From Cellulosimicrobium cellulans (GTDB taxonomy: Bacteria > Actinomycetota > Actinomycetes > Actinomycetales > Cellulomonadaceae): a DNA stretch of 64,000 bases. The notes under the pieces were generated by a model, which saw nothing but the letters and a program-made list of their open reading frames with translations, made no database searches and had not been told where the DNA came from. The stretch spans positions 3,906,001 through 3,970,000 of the forward strand of contig NZ_JAFBCN010000001.1 of the NCBI RefSeq assembly GCF_016907755.1, given 5' to 3'. Positions 26,408 to 34,231 of the stretch are shown piece by piece; the stretch's first letter is position 1, and each line of letters starts with the position of its first letter. The position numbers and the translations under genes were made by a program.

Positions 26408-29400
26408 GTGCCAGCCGCCCCCGCCCCGCCGTCCCCCGTCACCGGCCCCGCCCCAGCCGCGCCGGCAGACGAGTCGTGGCTGCGGGTCACGGTGCACCCG
26501 GGCACGGACGTCCTGCTCCCTCCCGGGGCGCGCCTCGGCGACGTGCGCGCCGGCCTCGCCGACCTCGTGTGCCGCCCGGAGCTGCGCACCGCCGCCCTGC
26601 TCGTGGACGGCGTCCCGGTCGACGACGACCAGCGCTGCGGGACCCGCCCCCTGCTCCCCGGAGCGACGGTCGCAGTCGTGTCCCGCGGTCGGAGGGCCGT
26701 CGCCGGGGCGGCGGCCCGAACGGACGACGTGCTCGCCGCGCCGCTCCACGTCGCGGTCCTCGCCGGCGGGGACGCGGGCCGGCTCGTCGCCGTCCCGGAC
26801 GGCGCGGGCCGCACCCGGGTCGACGGGCTCGACCTCCGCCGGCGCGTCTCCCGCCGTGGCGTGCGGGTCCGGGTCCGCGCACCGCGTGGCTCCCGGCGCG
26901 TGCCCGACGACGCGGCGGTCCTCGTCGCGCGGCCCGCCCGAGCAGGTCGCCGGGTCGCGTCGTGGCGCGCGGTCCGCTGGCGCGCGGGCGACGCCCTCGT
27001 CACCCCGCAGGGCGTCTACGCCCTGCGACCTCGCCCCGTCCTGGTGCACGGGCCTCGCACCGGCCCCGCCGACCCCTCGTCCGTCGACGCGGCACCGGGC
27101 CGGCCGAGCACCGGCCTCCTCGCGACCGCGGCCGCCCCCGCGGTCGCCTCGCTCGCCCTCGCCGTGACCTTCCGCCAGCCGCTCTACGCGCTGCTCGCGC
27201 TCGCCGGGCCGCTGGCGCTCCTCGTCCCCGCGCTCGTCGAGGCCCGGCGACGCCGCGCCGCGCGCCGGACCGGGCGGCGCGACGTGCCCGACCGGGACGG
27301 TGCGTCGCCTCCCGGCACCGACGGCTCCCCCGCGACGACGCCCGTCGACCCGCTACGGCCGCGGCCCGCCGACGCGCTCACCTGGGCGGCTGTCGCCCGG
27401 CTCGCACCGGCCACGGCGCTCCCCGGCACGGCTCCGCCCGGTCTCGGCGTCGGACCCGGCACCGCCGCGGCCACCCCGGTCCCGCGGGTGCGGCTCCCTG
27501 ACGGGTGCGTCGCCGTCGTCGGTCCGCGCGCCGCTGCGCTCGCCGCCGCACGCGCCGTCCTCGGGGAGCTCCTGTCGACGGGCTCCGTGCCGGTCGTCCG
27601 GCACCCGCCGCACGCCGCGTCCGACTGGGCCTGGTGCGGCTGGCTCTCGCGCGCGAGCACCGTCGACTCGTTGGAGACCGTGCGACCCCCGACCGGCGCG
27701 GCGACCGTCCTGGTCGTCGACGGCGCCCTGCCCGCGGGCGAGCCGGCGCGGGCCTGGGAGCGGCTCGGGCCCGCGGGGACCGACCTGCTGCTCGTGCTCG
27801 ACGACGCGGCCCGCGTCCCGGCGTGGTGCAGGACGGTCGTGGACGTGACCGGGCCGACCGCCGTGGTCACCGGCCCGGACGGAGCGCGCGCCGTGCGCGA
27901 GCACGTCGGAGCGGGCCAGGACTGGGCCGTCGCGCTCGCGCGTCGGATCGCCGCGGCGGAGCACCTCGGCCGGATCGACGGTACCGACCCGGCCGGGCGC
28001 GACCCCGGCGACCCGACCTCCCCCGGGCTGCCGGCGGACGTCGCGCTCGGCCAGCTCCTCGGCCTGCCGACGGTCCCGCGCGACCTCACCGCGTGGGTCG
28101 ACGCCCGCTGGCAGGACGCGGCGCGCCGCGACGGGTCCGGCCTGCGGGCCGTGCTCGGCGTCGGCTCCGGAGGCGCGACGGTGGCCGTGGACCTCGTCCG
28201 CGACGGCCCGCACGTGCTCGTCGCCGGGACCACGGGCGCGGGCAAGTCGGAGCTCCTGCAGACCCTCGTCGCGGGGCTCGCGCTCGGGCGCTCGCCGGAG
28301 GAGCTGTCGTTCGCGCTCGTCGACTTCAAGGGCGGCGCGAGCTTCGGGGCCTGCGGGCGCCTGCCGCACGTCGTGGGCACGGTGACCGACCTCGACCCGG
28401 GACTCGCCGGCCGCGCGCTCGCCGGGCTGCGGTCCGAGCTGCGCCGGCGCGAGCACGTGCTCGCCGCGGCGGGGGCGACGAGCATCGACGAGCTGCCTCG
28501 CGGGCGCCTGCCACGGCTCGTCGTCGTGGTGGACGAGTTCCGGGCGCTCGCCGACGACCTGCCCGACCTGCTGCCCGGGCTGCTGCGCGTCGCCGCCCAG
28601 GGCCGCTCGCTCGGCGTGCACCTCGTCCTGGCGACGCAGCGGCCCGCCGGGGCGGTGAGCACCGACGTGCGGGCCAACATCACCCTGCGTCTCGCCCTGC
28701 GGGTGGTCGACGTCGCCGACTCGCGCGACGTCGTCGAGTCACCGCTCGCGGCGCTCGTCCCGGCCTCGGCGCCGGGCCGGCTCGTCCTGCGCCGGGGTGC
28801 CGAACCTCCGCTCGCGGTGCAGTGCGCCCGTGCCGGGGCGCCGACGCCCGTCCCGGCGTCGGGTGCGCGCGCCGCTCCCCCGTGGGGCGTCGCACGCGGG
28901 CGCGCCCGCGACGCCCTTCCTGCGCACGACGACGGCGACGCAGCCGGCGCGGGAGCACCCCGGCCCGCGGACGACGAGCTTCCCCGGATCGTGGCCGCGC
29001 TCCGCGAGGTCGCCGAGCGCGCCGGTCTGCGCCCGCCGCCGCCGCCGTGGCTGCCCGCCCTGCCCGACCATGTCGGTCCGGACGACCTCGCCGACGTCGC
29101 GCACGACGGCGAGGTCCGGACCGGCGACCTCCCGGAGGAGCCGTCGGACGACCCGGTGCGGTCCGGCGACGGCCGGTTCGGCCTCGCGGAGGGCGCGGCA
29201 CGCAGCGCGGTCGCGACGCTGCCCGTCGCGCTCGGCGACCTCCCCGACCTCCAGCGCCGGACGGTCGTCCGCTGGGACCCGCGCGACGGGCACCTCGCGG
29301 TGCTGGGACGCGCACGCTCAGGCCGCACGACGGCCCTGCGTGCTCTGGGGTGGGCGGCCGTCGACCGCGGGTGGACGGTCCACGCCGTCGGGTCGGGGCT

Positions 29401-30754
29401 CGCCGACCTCGCGGCCCACCCCGGGACGGGGACCGTCGTCGACCGCGACGACCCGCGCCGCCTCGTCCGCCTCCTCCGGCTGCTGGCCGGTCACGACGAC
29501 GGGCAGGAGCGGCCCCCGGGGACCGACGCCGTCGACGGGGCGCTCCTGCTCGTGGACGACGTCGACGCCGTCCGGTCGGTGCTCGCGGGACTGGCGGGCG
29601 GGGCCGGTGCAGACGCGCTCACGGACGTGCTCGCCGGCCCCGTCGCCGTCGCCGTGGGGTGCGGCGGTCCGACGGTCGCGGGGCTGTCGTCGCTGGTCGG
29701 GGTGCGTGCGGTCTTGGTGTCGCGCGACCGTCACGACGACGTGTCGCTGGGCGTGCCGGCGGCGCTCGCCGGGCGAGGAGGCCCGCCGGGGCGCGCCGTG
29801 TGGCTCGGACCCGGTGAGCCGGTCCTGTGCCAGGTCGCCCTCCCGGCGGCGCCGCCACCGGGGCCCGGTCCCGGGAGGACGACGCACCCGGCCGCCCGCA
29901 CCGGGTCGGGCGCTCCCGACCGAGGCGCCCGGCCCGGCGCGTTCCGGCTCCTGCCGTTGCCCGAGCGGGTCGTGCCCGCCGAGCTCGCCTCCCTCGTCCC
30001 ACGCCCCGCAGCGTCCGGACCGCGCGCGGCGGGGGCCGGCAGGCTCCAGATCCCGGTGGGCCGGGGCGGAGACGTCGCCGGCACCGTCACGCTGGACGTG
30101 TCGCGGGGAGCGCTCGTCGTCGGACCGCCCGGCTCGGGACGCACGAGCGCGCTCGTCCTCCTCGCTCGGCACCTGGCGCGCGAGGGCGTCCTCGCCGCGG
30201 TCGTCGCCCGCGACGAGACCCTCGCCGCCGCGGCAGGTCCTCCGACGATCGTCGTGCGGCGCCACGCGCCGGCGGACGTCGGCGCGCTCCTCGACGCCGT
30301 CGCCGCCGGCACGCGCACGACCGCCCGCGAGAGCCCGCAGGAGAAGGTGCCGGAGGACGGGCCGCCAGCACCGCCCGGGGTCGTGGTGGTCGACGACCTG
30401 GACGTCCTCGTCCAGCTCTGCGTGGTCGAGGGAGAGCGGCTCGCGGCGGCGTGCCGGGACGGTCTCGTGCTCCTCGCCTCCGCGACGACCGGCGGGGCCG
30501 CGTCGGCGCTGCGCGGCCCGCTCGCGGACCTGCGCGGGGTGCGCACCGGCGTGGTCCTCGCGCCGGGAGAGCGTGGCAGCACCGAGGTGTTCGGCGGCGG
30601 CCTCGAGTGGCTCGCCGAGCCGGGGCGGCCGCGGCCGGGCCGCGGGGTGCTCGTCCAGGGCGCCCGGCTCGCCCCGGTGCAGCTCGCGCTGCCCTCGGCG
30701 GACGCTCGACCGTCCAGGACGTCCCGGGACGAGCCGTCGGGGCATCAGCCCTGA
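26408..30754 (+). CDS. EccC-like FtsK/SpoIIIE ATPase (orphan type VII secretion-type)
   Basis: 1448 residues from a GTG; start placed after the terminator. Residues ~20-90 look like a small FHA/ubiquitin-like fold, as in EssC-type proteins. Two membrane helices lie at ~237-280 (LLATAAAPAVASLALAV; LLALAGPLALLVPAL). Three P-loop domains follow: the first is intact, with GTTGAGKSE (Lys ~612), DFKGGASFG, Walker B RLVVVVDEF and TQRPAG; the second (GRARSGRTT, ~967) and third (GPPGSGRTS, ~1242) have arginine instead of the Walker lysine. One active and two degenerate ATPases is the EccC pattern, where the last domain binds substrate tails. No WXG100, EccB/D/E or mycosin gene is within the window, so its substrate is unknown. 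Confidence 0.88.
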   Translation: MPAAPAPPSPVTGPAPAAPADESWLRVTVHPGTDVLLPPGARLGDVRAGLADLVCRPELRTAALLVDGVPVDDDQRCGTRPLLPGATVAVVSRGRRAVAGAAARTDDVLAAPLHVAVLAGGDAGRLVAVPDGAGRTRVDGLDLRRRVSRRGVRVRVRAPRGSRRVPDDAAVLVARPARAGRRVASWRAVRWRAGDALVTPQGVYALRPRPVLVHGPRTGPADPSSVDAAPGRPSTGLLATAAAPAVASLALAVTFRQPLYALLALAGPLALLVPALVEARRRRAARRTGRRDVPDRDGASPPGTDGSPATTPVDPLRPRPADALTWAAVARLAPATALPGTAPPGLGVGPGTAAATPVPRVRLPDGCVAVVGPRAAALAAARAVLGELLSTGSVPVVRHPPHAASDWAWCGWLSRASTVDSLETVRPPTGAATVLVVDGALPAGEPARAWERLGPAGTDLLLVLDDAARVPAWCRTVVDVTGPTAVVTGPDGARAVREHVGAGQDWAVALARRIAAAEHLGRIDGTDPAGRDPGDPTSPGLPADVALGQLLGLPTVPRDLTAWVDARWQDAARRDGSGLRAVLGVGSGGATVAVDLVRDGPHVLVAGTTGAGKSELLQTLVAGLALGRSPEELSFALVDFKGGASFGACGRLPHVVGTVTDLDPGLAGRALAGLRSELRRREHVLAAAGATSIDELPRGRLPRLVVVVDEFRALADDLPDLLPGLLRVAAQGRSLGVHLVLATQRPAGAVSTDVRANITLRLALRVVDVADSRDVVESPLAALVPASAPGRLVLRRGAEPPLAVQCARAGAPTPVPASGARAAPPWGVARGRARDALPAHDDGDAAGAGAPRPADDELPRIVAALREVAERAGLRPPPPPWLPALPDHVGPDDLADVAHDGEVRTGDLPEEPSDDPVRSGDGRFGLAEGAARSAVATLPVALGDLPDLQRRTVVRWDPRDGHLAVLGRARSGRTTALRALGWAAVDRGWTVHAVGSGLADLAAHPGTGTVVDRDDPRRLVRLLRLLAGHDDGQERPPGTDAVDGALLLVDDVDAVRSVLAGLAGGAGADALTDVLAGPVAVAVGCGGPTVAGLSSLVGVRAVLVSRDRHDDVSLGVPAALAGRGGPPGRAVWLGPGEPVLCQVALPAAPPPGPGPGRTTHPAARTGSGAPDRGARPGAFRLLPLPERVVPAELASLVPRPAASGPRAAGAGRLQIPVGRGGDVAGTVTLDVSRGALVVGPPGSGRTSALVLLARHLAREGVLAAVVARDETLAAAAGPPTIVVRRHAPADVGALLDAVAAGTRTTARESPQEKVPEDGPPAPPGVVVVDDLDVLVQLCVVEGERLAAACRDGLVLLASATTGGAASALRGPLADLRGVRTGVVLAPGERGSTEVFGGGLEWLAEPGRPRPGRGVLVQGARLAPVQLALPSADARPSRTSRDEPSGHQP

Positions 30755-30773
30755 CGGACCGGGCGTCGAGGCG

Positions 30774-31241
30774 TCAGGCGGTGGTTCGGGAGTCGCGGGT
30801 CGTCGCCTCGACGACCGGGCGCAGCATGAGCAGGACCAGGACCACGACCGCGAGCACGAGCGCCGCGACGACCCACGGCGTCACGCCGACCTGGAGCGAG
30901 CTGATCGCGACGACGCCCTGCAGGATCTGCCACGTCGCGACGGGCGACCGCGCCCAGCGCTGCCCGCGCAGCAGGCCGCGCAGGCTCGCGGCGAGCACCG
31001 CCGCGACGCCCAGCGCGAAGACGACGAGGAACGCGCTCACCCCGAACGACTGCGACCCGCCGCGCACGAGCTCGACGAGGAGCAGGACCGCGCCGACGGC
31101 GAGGACCGCGACCTCGAGCCCGATCCCGACGAGGAGCGCGGTCAGCGCCGGGGGTCGCGACGCGCCGTCGGGGGCCGGGTCAGGCGTCGGCGAGGGCTGC
31201 TCGGGCGGGTGTCCGGAGGGCTTGCGGGGAGGCACGATCAC
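30774..31241 (-). CDS. Small four-helix membrane protein of unknown function
   Basis: 155 residues from the GTG at 31241 (VIVPPRKPSGH); further GTGs exist at 31235 and upstream, so the exact start is uncertain. After a Pro-rich N-terminal tail there are four hydrophobic segments (~33-55, ~62-85, ~95-115, ~120-140), the last ending in a short basic cytoplasmic tail. I do not recognise a named domain; proteins of this kind occur beside whiB1 in related actinobacteria. It is convergent with the EccC-like gene (20 bp) and divergent from whiB1. Confidence 0.7.
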   Translation of the reverse strand: MIVPPRKPSGHPPEQPSPTPDPAPDGASRPPALTALLVGIGLEVAVLAVGAVLLLVELVRGGSQSFGVSAFLVVFALGVAAVLAASLRGLLRGQRWARSPVATWQILQGVVAISSLQVGVTPWVVAALVLAVVVLVLLMLRPVVEATTRDSRTTA

Positions 31242-31471
31242 CCAGCGTACGCGCCGACCTGCGGCTTCACACCCGTGTGACGAAGGCCTCACGATTCATG
31301 CGACGGAAACTTTCTCGTAACCCCTTGTGCTGCGCTTCACGAGGTGTGAACCTGGTTCAAGCATCAATCACCCCCGCCTCGAGCCCTGGTCCAGGCAGCC
31401 CCCTGCCGGGCATCACCGCGACGAGTCATCACCTCGCGACCAGGCTCCCCTCTGCCAAGGAGACGACGACC
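31242..31471 (+). promoter_or_regulatory. Leader and promoter region of whiB1 with nested inverted repeats
   Basis: 230 bp without a gene. It contains TCACAC-CC-GTGTGA (31267-31280), TTCAC-GAGGT-GTGAA (31336-31350) and GAACC-T-GGTTC (31348-31358). In mycobacteria whiB1 is controlled by CRP at TGTGA-N6-TCACA sites; the half-sites here are the same words but in the opposite order or with a different gap, so CRP control is only a possibility. I could not fix a convincing -35/-10 pair. The ribosome site AAGGAG is at 31457-31462. Confidence 0.45.
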
Positions 31472-31720
31472 ATGGACTGGCGCCACCGCGCAGCCTGCCT
31501 CGACGAAGACCCCGAGCTCTTCTTCCCGATCGGCAACACGGGCCCCGCGCTCCTGCAGATCGAGGAGGCGAAGGCCGTGTGCCGTCGCTGCGACGTCGTC
31601 GACACGTGCCTCAAGTGGGCCATCGAGTCCGGGCAGGACGCGGGCGTCTGGGGCGGCCTCTCCGAGGACGAGCGCCGCGCCCTCAAGCGCCGCACCGCGC
31701 GCGCGCGCCGCGCCGGCTGA
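31472..31720 (+). CDS. whiB1: WhiB1-type iron-sulfur transcription factor
   Basis: 82 residues. Four cysteines that ligate a [4Fe-4S] cluster are at 9, 37, 40 and 46 (C-x27-C-x2-C-x5-C), followed by the Wbl turn GVWGGL and a basic tail KRRTARARR for DNA contact. WhiB1 is essential in mycobacteria, binds the primary sigma factor SigA and responds to nitric oxide. AAGGAG at 31457 decides the start over the longer upstream frame. The neighbour pdtaS, transcribed toward it, reproduces the Mycobacterium whiB1-pdtaS order and supports the WhiB1 subclass. Confidence 0.95.
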   Translation: MDWRHRAACLDEDPELFFPIGNTGPALLQIEEAKAVCRRCDVVDTCLKWAIESGQDAGVWGGLSEDERRALKRRTARARRAG

Positions 31721-31757
31721 TACGCTCCGCCCGCCACGGGCGTCGAGCAGCACGTCG

Positions 31758-31795
31758 ACGACGGGCCGTCACCCTCCGGGGTGGCGGCCCGTCGT
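31758..31795. terminator. Bidirectional terminator between whiB1 and pdtaS
   Basis: ACGACGGGCCG pairs with CGGCCCGTCGT, and an inner CACCC/GGGTG extends the stem over a four-base loop. It lies between convergent genes and could serve both. Confidence 0.75.
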
Positions 31796-31840
31796 CGTAC
31801 CGGGCGGTCGCGCCAGGCGGTCGCGCCGGTACCCGCGGGC

Positions 31841-33322
31841 TCAGGCCTGCCGGTTGCCGTCGCGCAGGACGAGCGCGAGCACGACCTGCGTCCCCCCGCC
31901 GGGGCGCGGCGACCACTCGATGGAGCCGCCGAGCTCGTTCGTCACGAGCGTGCGCACGATCTGCGTCCCCAGGCCGCTCTTCGCGGCCTTGCCCGCCCGG
32001 GCGACGTCGCCGTCGGGCATGCCGATGCCGTCGTCCGCGACCACGATGCGCAGGGCGGAGCCCTCGCGCTCGACCGCGACCTCGACGGTCCCGGTGTCCT
32101 GCTTGGAGAGGCCGTGCTCGACGGCGTTGGTGACGAGCTCGGTGAGGATGAGCGCGAGCGGGGTCGCGTCCTCGGCGGGCACGAGGCCGAAGCTGCCGGT
32201 CCGGACGGTGCGGACGCTCGTGTCCGCCGACGCGACGTCGGCGGCGAGGCGCAGGGCCCGGCCCACCATGTCGTCGAACTCGACCTCCTCGTCGAGGGTC
32301 TGCGACAGGCTCTCGTGCACCAGGGCGATCGTCGCCACGCGGCGCATGGCCTCCTCGAGCGCGGCGCGCGCCTCGGGCACGTCCATGCGCCGGGCCTGCA
32401 GGCGCAGGAGCGCAGCGACCGTCTGGAGGTTGTTCTTCACGCGGTGGTGGATCTCGCGGATCGTCGCGTCCTTGGTGATGAGCTCGCGCTCGCGCCGCCG
32501 CAGCTCGGACACGTCGCGGCACAGCAGGACGGCGCCGATGCGCTGGCCGGACTCGGTGAGCGGCAGCGCACGCAGCGAGAGCGCGACGCGCTGCGCCTCG
32601 ATCTCCGTGCGCCACGGCGCCCGGCCCATGACCACGAGCGGGAGCGACTCGTCGACGGGCGTCTGGTGCTCGATGAGGTCGGCCGTCACCTCGGCGAGCG
32701 ACCGCCCGACGAGCGGGCCGATGACGCCGAGGCGGTGGAAGCAGCTCAGCGCGTTGGGGCTCGCGTAGAGGACCTCGCCCTCGGAGTTCAGCCGGATGAG
32801 GCCGTCGCCGACGCGCGGGGCACCCCGCCGCGGACCGGTCGCGGCGTTGGGAAAGGGGAACTCGCCGCGCGAGATCATCGCGATCAGGTCGTCCGCGGCC
32901 TCGACGTAGTTGAGCTCGAGACGGCTGGGCGTGCGCCCGCTGCCGAGGTTCGTCTGCCGCGCCACGACGGCGATCGCGCGCCCGGAGTGCAGGACCGGGA
33001 TGGCCTCCTCGCGGACCGCGTACGCGCCGAACCAGCGCGGCTCGCGCGAGCGCTGCGAGCGGACCTCGGTGAGGGCGCGCTCGAGTTGGGGGCGCTGCCC
33101 CTCGGGCGCGAACGAGCCGACGATGTCGTCGTAGTGGACGGTCGCGCCGGTCGACGGGCGGCACTGCGACACCGCGACGAAGTTGCCGTCGGTCGTGGGG
33201 AGCCACAGCACGAGGTCGGCGAACGCGAGGTCGGAGATCACCTGCCAGTCGCCCACGAGCAGGTGCAACCACTCGTTGTCCGCCGGGCTGAGGTCGGCGT
33301 GGCGGGAGATGAGGTCACTCAT
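31841..33322 (-). CDS. pdtaS: PdtaS-type cytosolic sensor histidine kinase
   Basis: 493 residues, no membrane helix. N-terminal GAF-like domain (~1-150), PAS domain (~185-290), then HisKA_2 with IREIHHRVKNNLQTVAALLRLQARR (phospho-His ~303) cited by its HHRVKNNLQ core, and HATPase with ELVTNAVEHGL and VADDGIGMP. PdtaS phosphorylates PdtaR, an ANTAR RNA-binding anti-terminator; the mycobacterial protein responds to copper and nitric oxide. pdtaR is not in the window. Start chosen to match PdtaS (MSDLISRHADLS); a GTG at 33331, three codons earlier, lies 7 nt from a TACGCT box and would be a leaderless start. Confidence 0.93.
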   Translation of the reverse strand: MSDLISRHADLSPADNEWLHLLVGDWQVISDLAFADLVLWLPTTDGNFVAVSQCRPSTGATVHYDDIVGSFAPEGQRPQLERALTEVRSQRSREPRWFGAYAVREEAIPVLHSGRAIAVVARQTNLGSGRTPSRLELNYVEAADDLIAMISRGEFPFPNAATGPRRGAPRVGDGLIRLNSEGEVLYASPNALSCFHRLGVIGPLVGRSLAEVTADLIEHQTPVDESLPLVVMGRAPWRTEIEAQRVALSLRALPLTESGQRIGAVLLCRDVSELRRRERELITKDATIREIHHRVKNNLQTVAALLRLQARRMDVPEARAALEEAMRRVATIALVHESLSQTLDEEVEFDDMVGRALRLAADVASADTSVRTVRTGSFGLVPAEDATPLALILTELVTNAVEHGLSKQDTGTVEVAVEREGSALRIVVADDGIGMPDGDVARAGKAAKSGLGTQIVRTLVTNELGGSIEWSPRPGGGTQVVLALVLRDGNRQA

Positions 33323-33372
33323 GGCAGACACGGACCCCAGCGTAAGGGGGCCGGACCGGTAGAGTCCCCTCA

Positions 33373-33392
33373 GCGCCCGCGCGCGCGGGCGC
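33373..33392. repeat. 20-bp perfect GC palindrome
   Basis: GCGCCCGCGCGCGCGGGCGC lies between the divergent pdtaS and DUF2505 genes. It is a perfect palindrome but of only two bases, so it may be compositional; an operator role is not shown. Confidence 0.4.
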
Positions 33393-33467
33393 CCGAACCC
33401 GTCGACCGACCCGGCGGCCGACCCCACCGGGCCGGTGGCAGGTCGGCCCAGGGCCCGAGGAGGTCCC

Positions 33468-33968
33468 GTGCACCTGAGCGTCGAGCTCCGCTACCCCGCC
33501 GCCGTCCCCGTGGTCGGCACGATGCTCGCCGACGAGGAGTTCGTCCGCTGGCGCGCCGCGCGCTCGGGTGGCGACGGGGCCCACGTCGAGCAGGTCGACG
33601 TCACCGGCAGCGCCGGCGAGGGGTTCACGGTGACGGTGCGCCGCACCCTGCCCACCGACCAGATCCCGGCGCACGTCCGGTCCTTCGTCGGCGGCCAGCT
33701 CGAGATCCGGCAGGCCGAGGCGTGGGAGCCGGAGCGCGCGGGCGAGCGGTCCGGGACCGTGTCGCTCGAGATCACCGGCGCCCCCGTGCGGCTCACCGGC
33801 ACGGTCACGCTCTCCCCCGACGGCGACGGCACCGTCGAGCGCTACGCGGGCGAGGTGAAGGCCTCGGTGCCGCTGTTCGGGGGCGCGATCGAGCAGGCCG
33901 CCGCCGAGGCCGTCCGCGCCGCGCTGGCGGCGGAGGAGGCCGCGGGCCGGGAGTGGCTCGCCCGCTGA
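33468..33968 (+). CDS. DUF2505-family protein
   Basis: 166 residues from a GTG preceded by GAGGAGG at 33457-33463. It matches DUF2505, an actinobacterial family with a START/polyketide-cyclase-like fold: N-terminal HLSVELRYPAAVPVVGTMLADEEFVRWRAA opening (cited by VVGTMLADEEFV) and C-terminal amphipathic helix GGAIEQAAAEAVRAAL. The fold usually binds a hydrophobic ligand. No ligand is known. It is divergent from pdtaS and precedes the cellobiose operon, separated by 263 bp. Confidence 0.82.
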   Translation: MHLSVELRYPAAVPVVGTMLADEEFVRWRAARSGGDGAHVEQVDVTGSAGEGFTVTVRRTLPTDQIPAHVRSFVGGQLEIRQAEAWEPERAGERSGTVSLEITGAPVRLTGTVTLSPDGDGTVERYAGEVKASVPLFGGAIEQAAAEAVRAALAAEEAAGREWLAR

Positions 33969-34084
33969 GGTCGCGCGCGGGTGCCCACGAGCCCTGCGGA
34001 GCCGGTCTCGAACCGGTAACGATTTCCGTAGAACCCGACCGGCCGGTAGGTCATCAGAACGCTCTGACCTGCGGTGATGCGTGG

Positions 34085-34100
34085 GTGGGAGCGCGACCAC
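34085..34100. promoter_or_regulatory. CebR-like operator box O1 (upstream)
   Basis: GTGGGAGCGCGACCAC, an imperfect match to the published CebR/CelR palindrome TGGGAGCGCTCCCA. Its centre lies 80 bp before that of O2 and upstream of the -35 box. Confidence 0.5.
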
Positions 34101-34164
34101 ACGTCGCGGAAGGCAACCGGCGCTTGACACGGGTTCGGCAGGGAAAGCACGATCACCCCGTTGT

Positions 34165-34180
34165 GTGGAAGCGCTACCAC
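34165..34180. promoter_or_regulatory. CebR-like operator box O2
   Basis: GTGGAAGCGCTACCAC: palindromic except one pair, core AGCGCT. It begins just after the predicted transcription start, so binding would block initiation or early elongation. Confidence 0.75.
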
Positions 34181-34186
34181 TTGGAG

Positions 34187-34202
34187 GTGGGAGCGCTGCC
34201 AC
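34187..34202. promoter_or_regulatory. CebR-like operator box O3
   Basis: GTGGGAGCGCTGCCAC: closest of the three to TGGGAGCGCTCCCA. Its centre is 22 bp (two helical turns) after O2, so two dimers could bind the same DNA face. Confidence 0.75.
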
Positions 34203-34231
34203 GACCCCGCCCCACCGACAAGGGAGTCACC

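Larger units (their letters stand above)
33969..34231 (+). promoter_or_regulatory. Control region of the cellobiose-type operon
   Basis: A -35 box TTGACA at 34124-34129 is followed after 18 nt by CACGAT (34148-34153), placing transcription start near 34160. Three LacI-type operator boxes surround it (listed separately). Further upstream an interrupted inverted repeat AGGTCA..AGA / TCTGACCT (about 34047-34070) could end the DUF2505 transcript. The ribosome site AAGGGAG is at 34220-34226. Confidence 0.6.

Noticed and set aside
31276-31293. TGTGA...TCACG before whiB1 as a CRP site
   Set aside because: The gap is 8 bases, not 6, and the outer base does not match, so I did not call a CRP operator.
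34009-34031. AACCGGTAACGATTTCC as a further LacI operator
   Set aside because: Its symmetry breaks after three bases on each side of any centre, unlike the three clear AGCGCT boxes.
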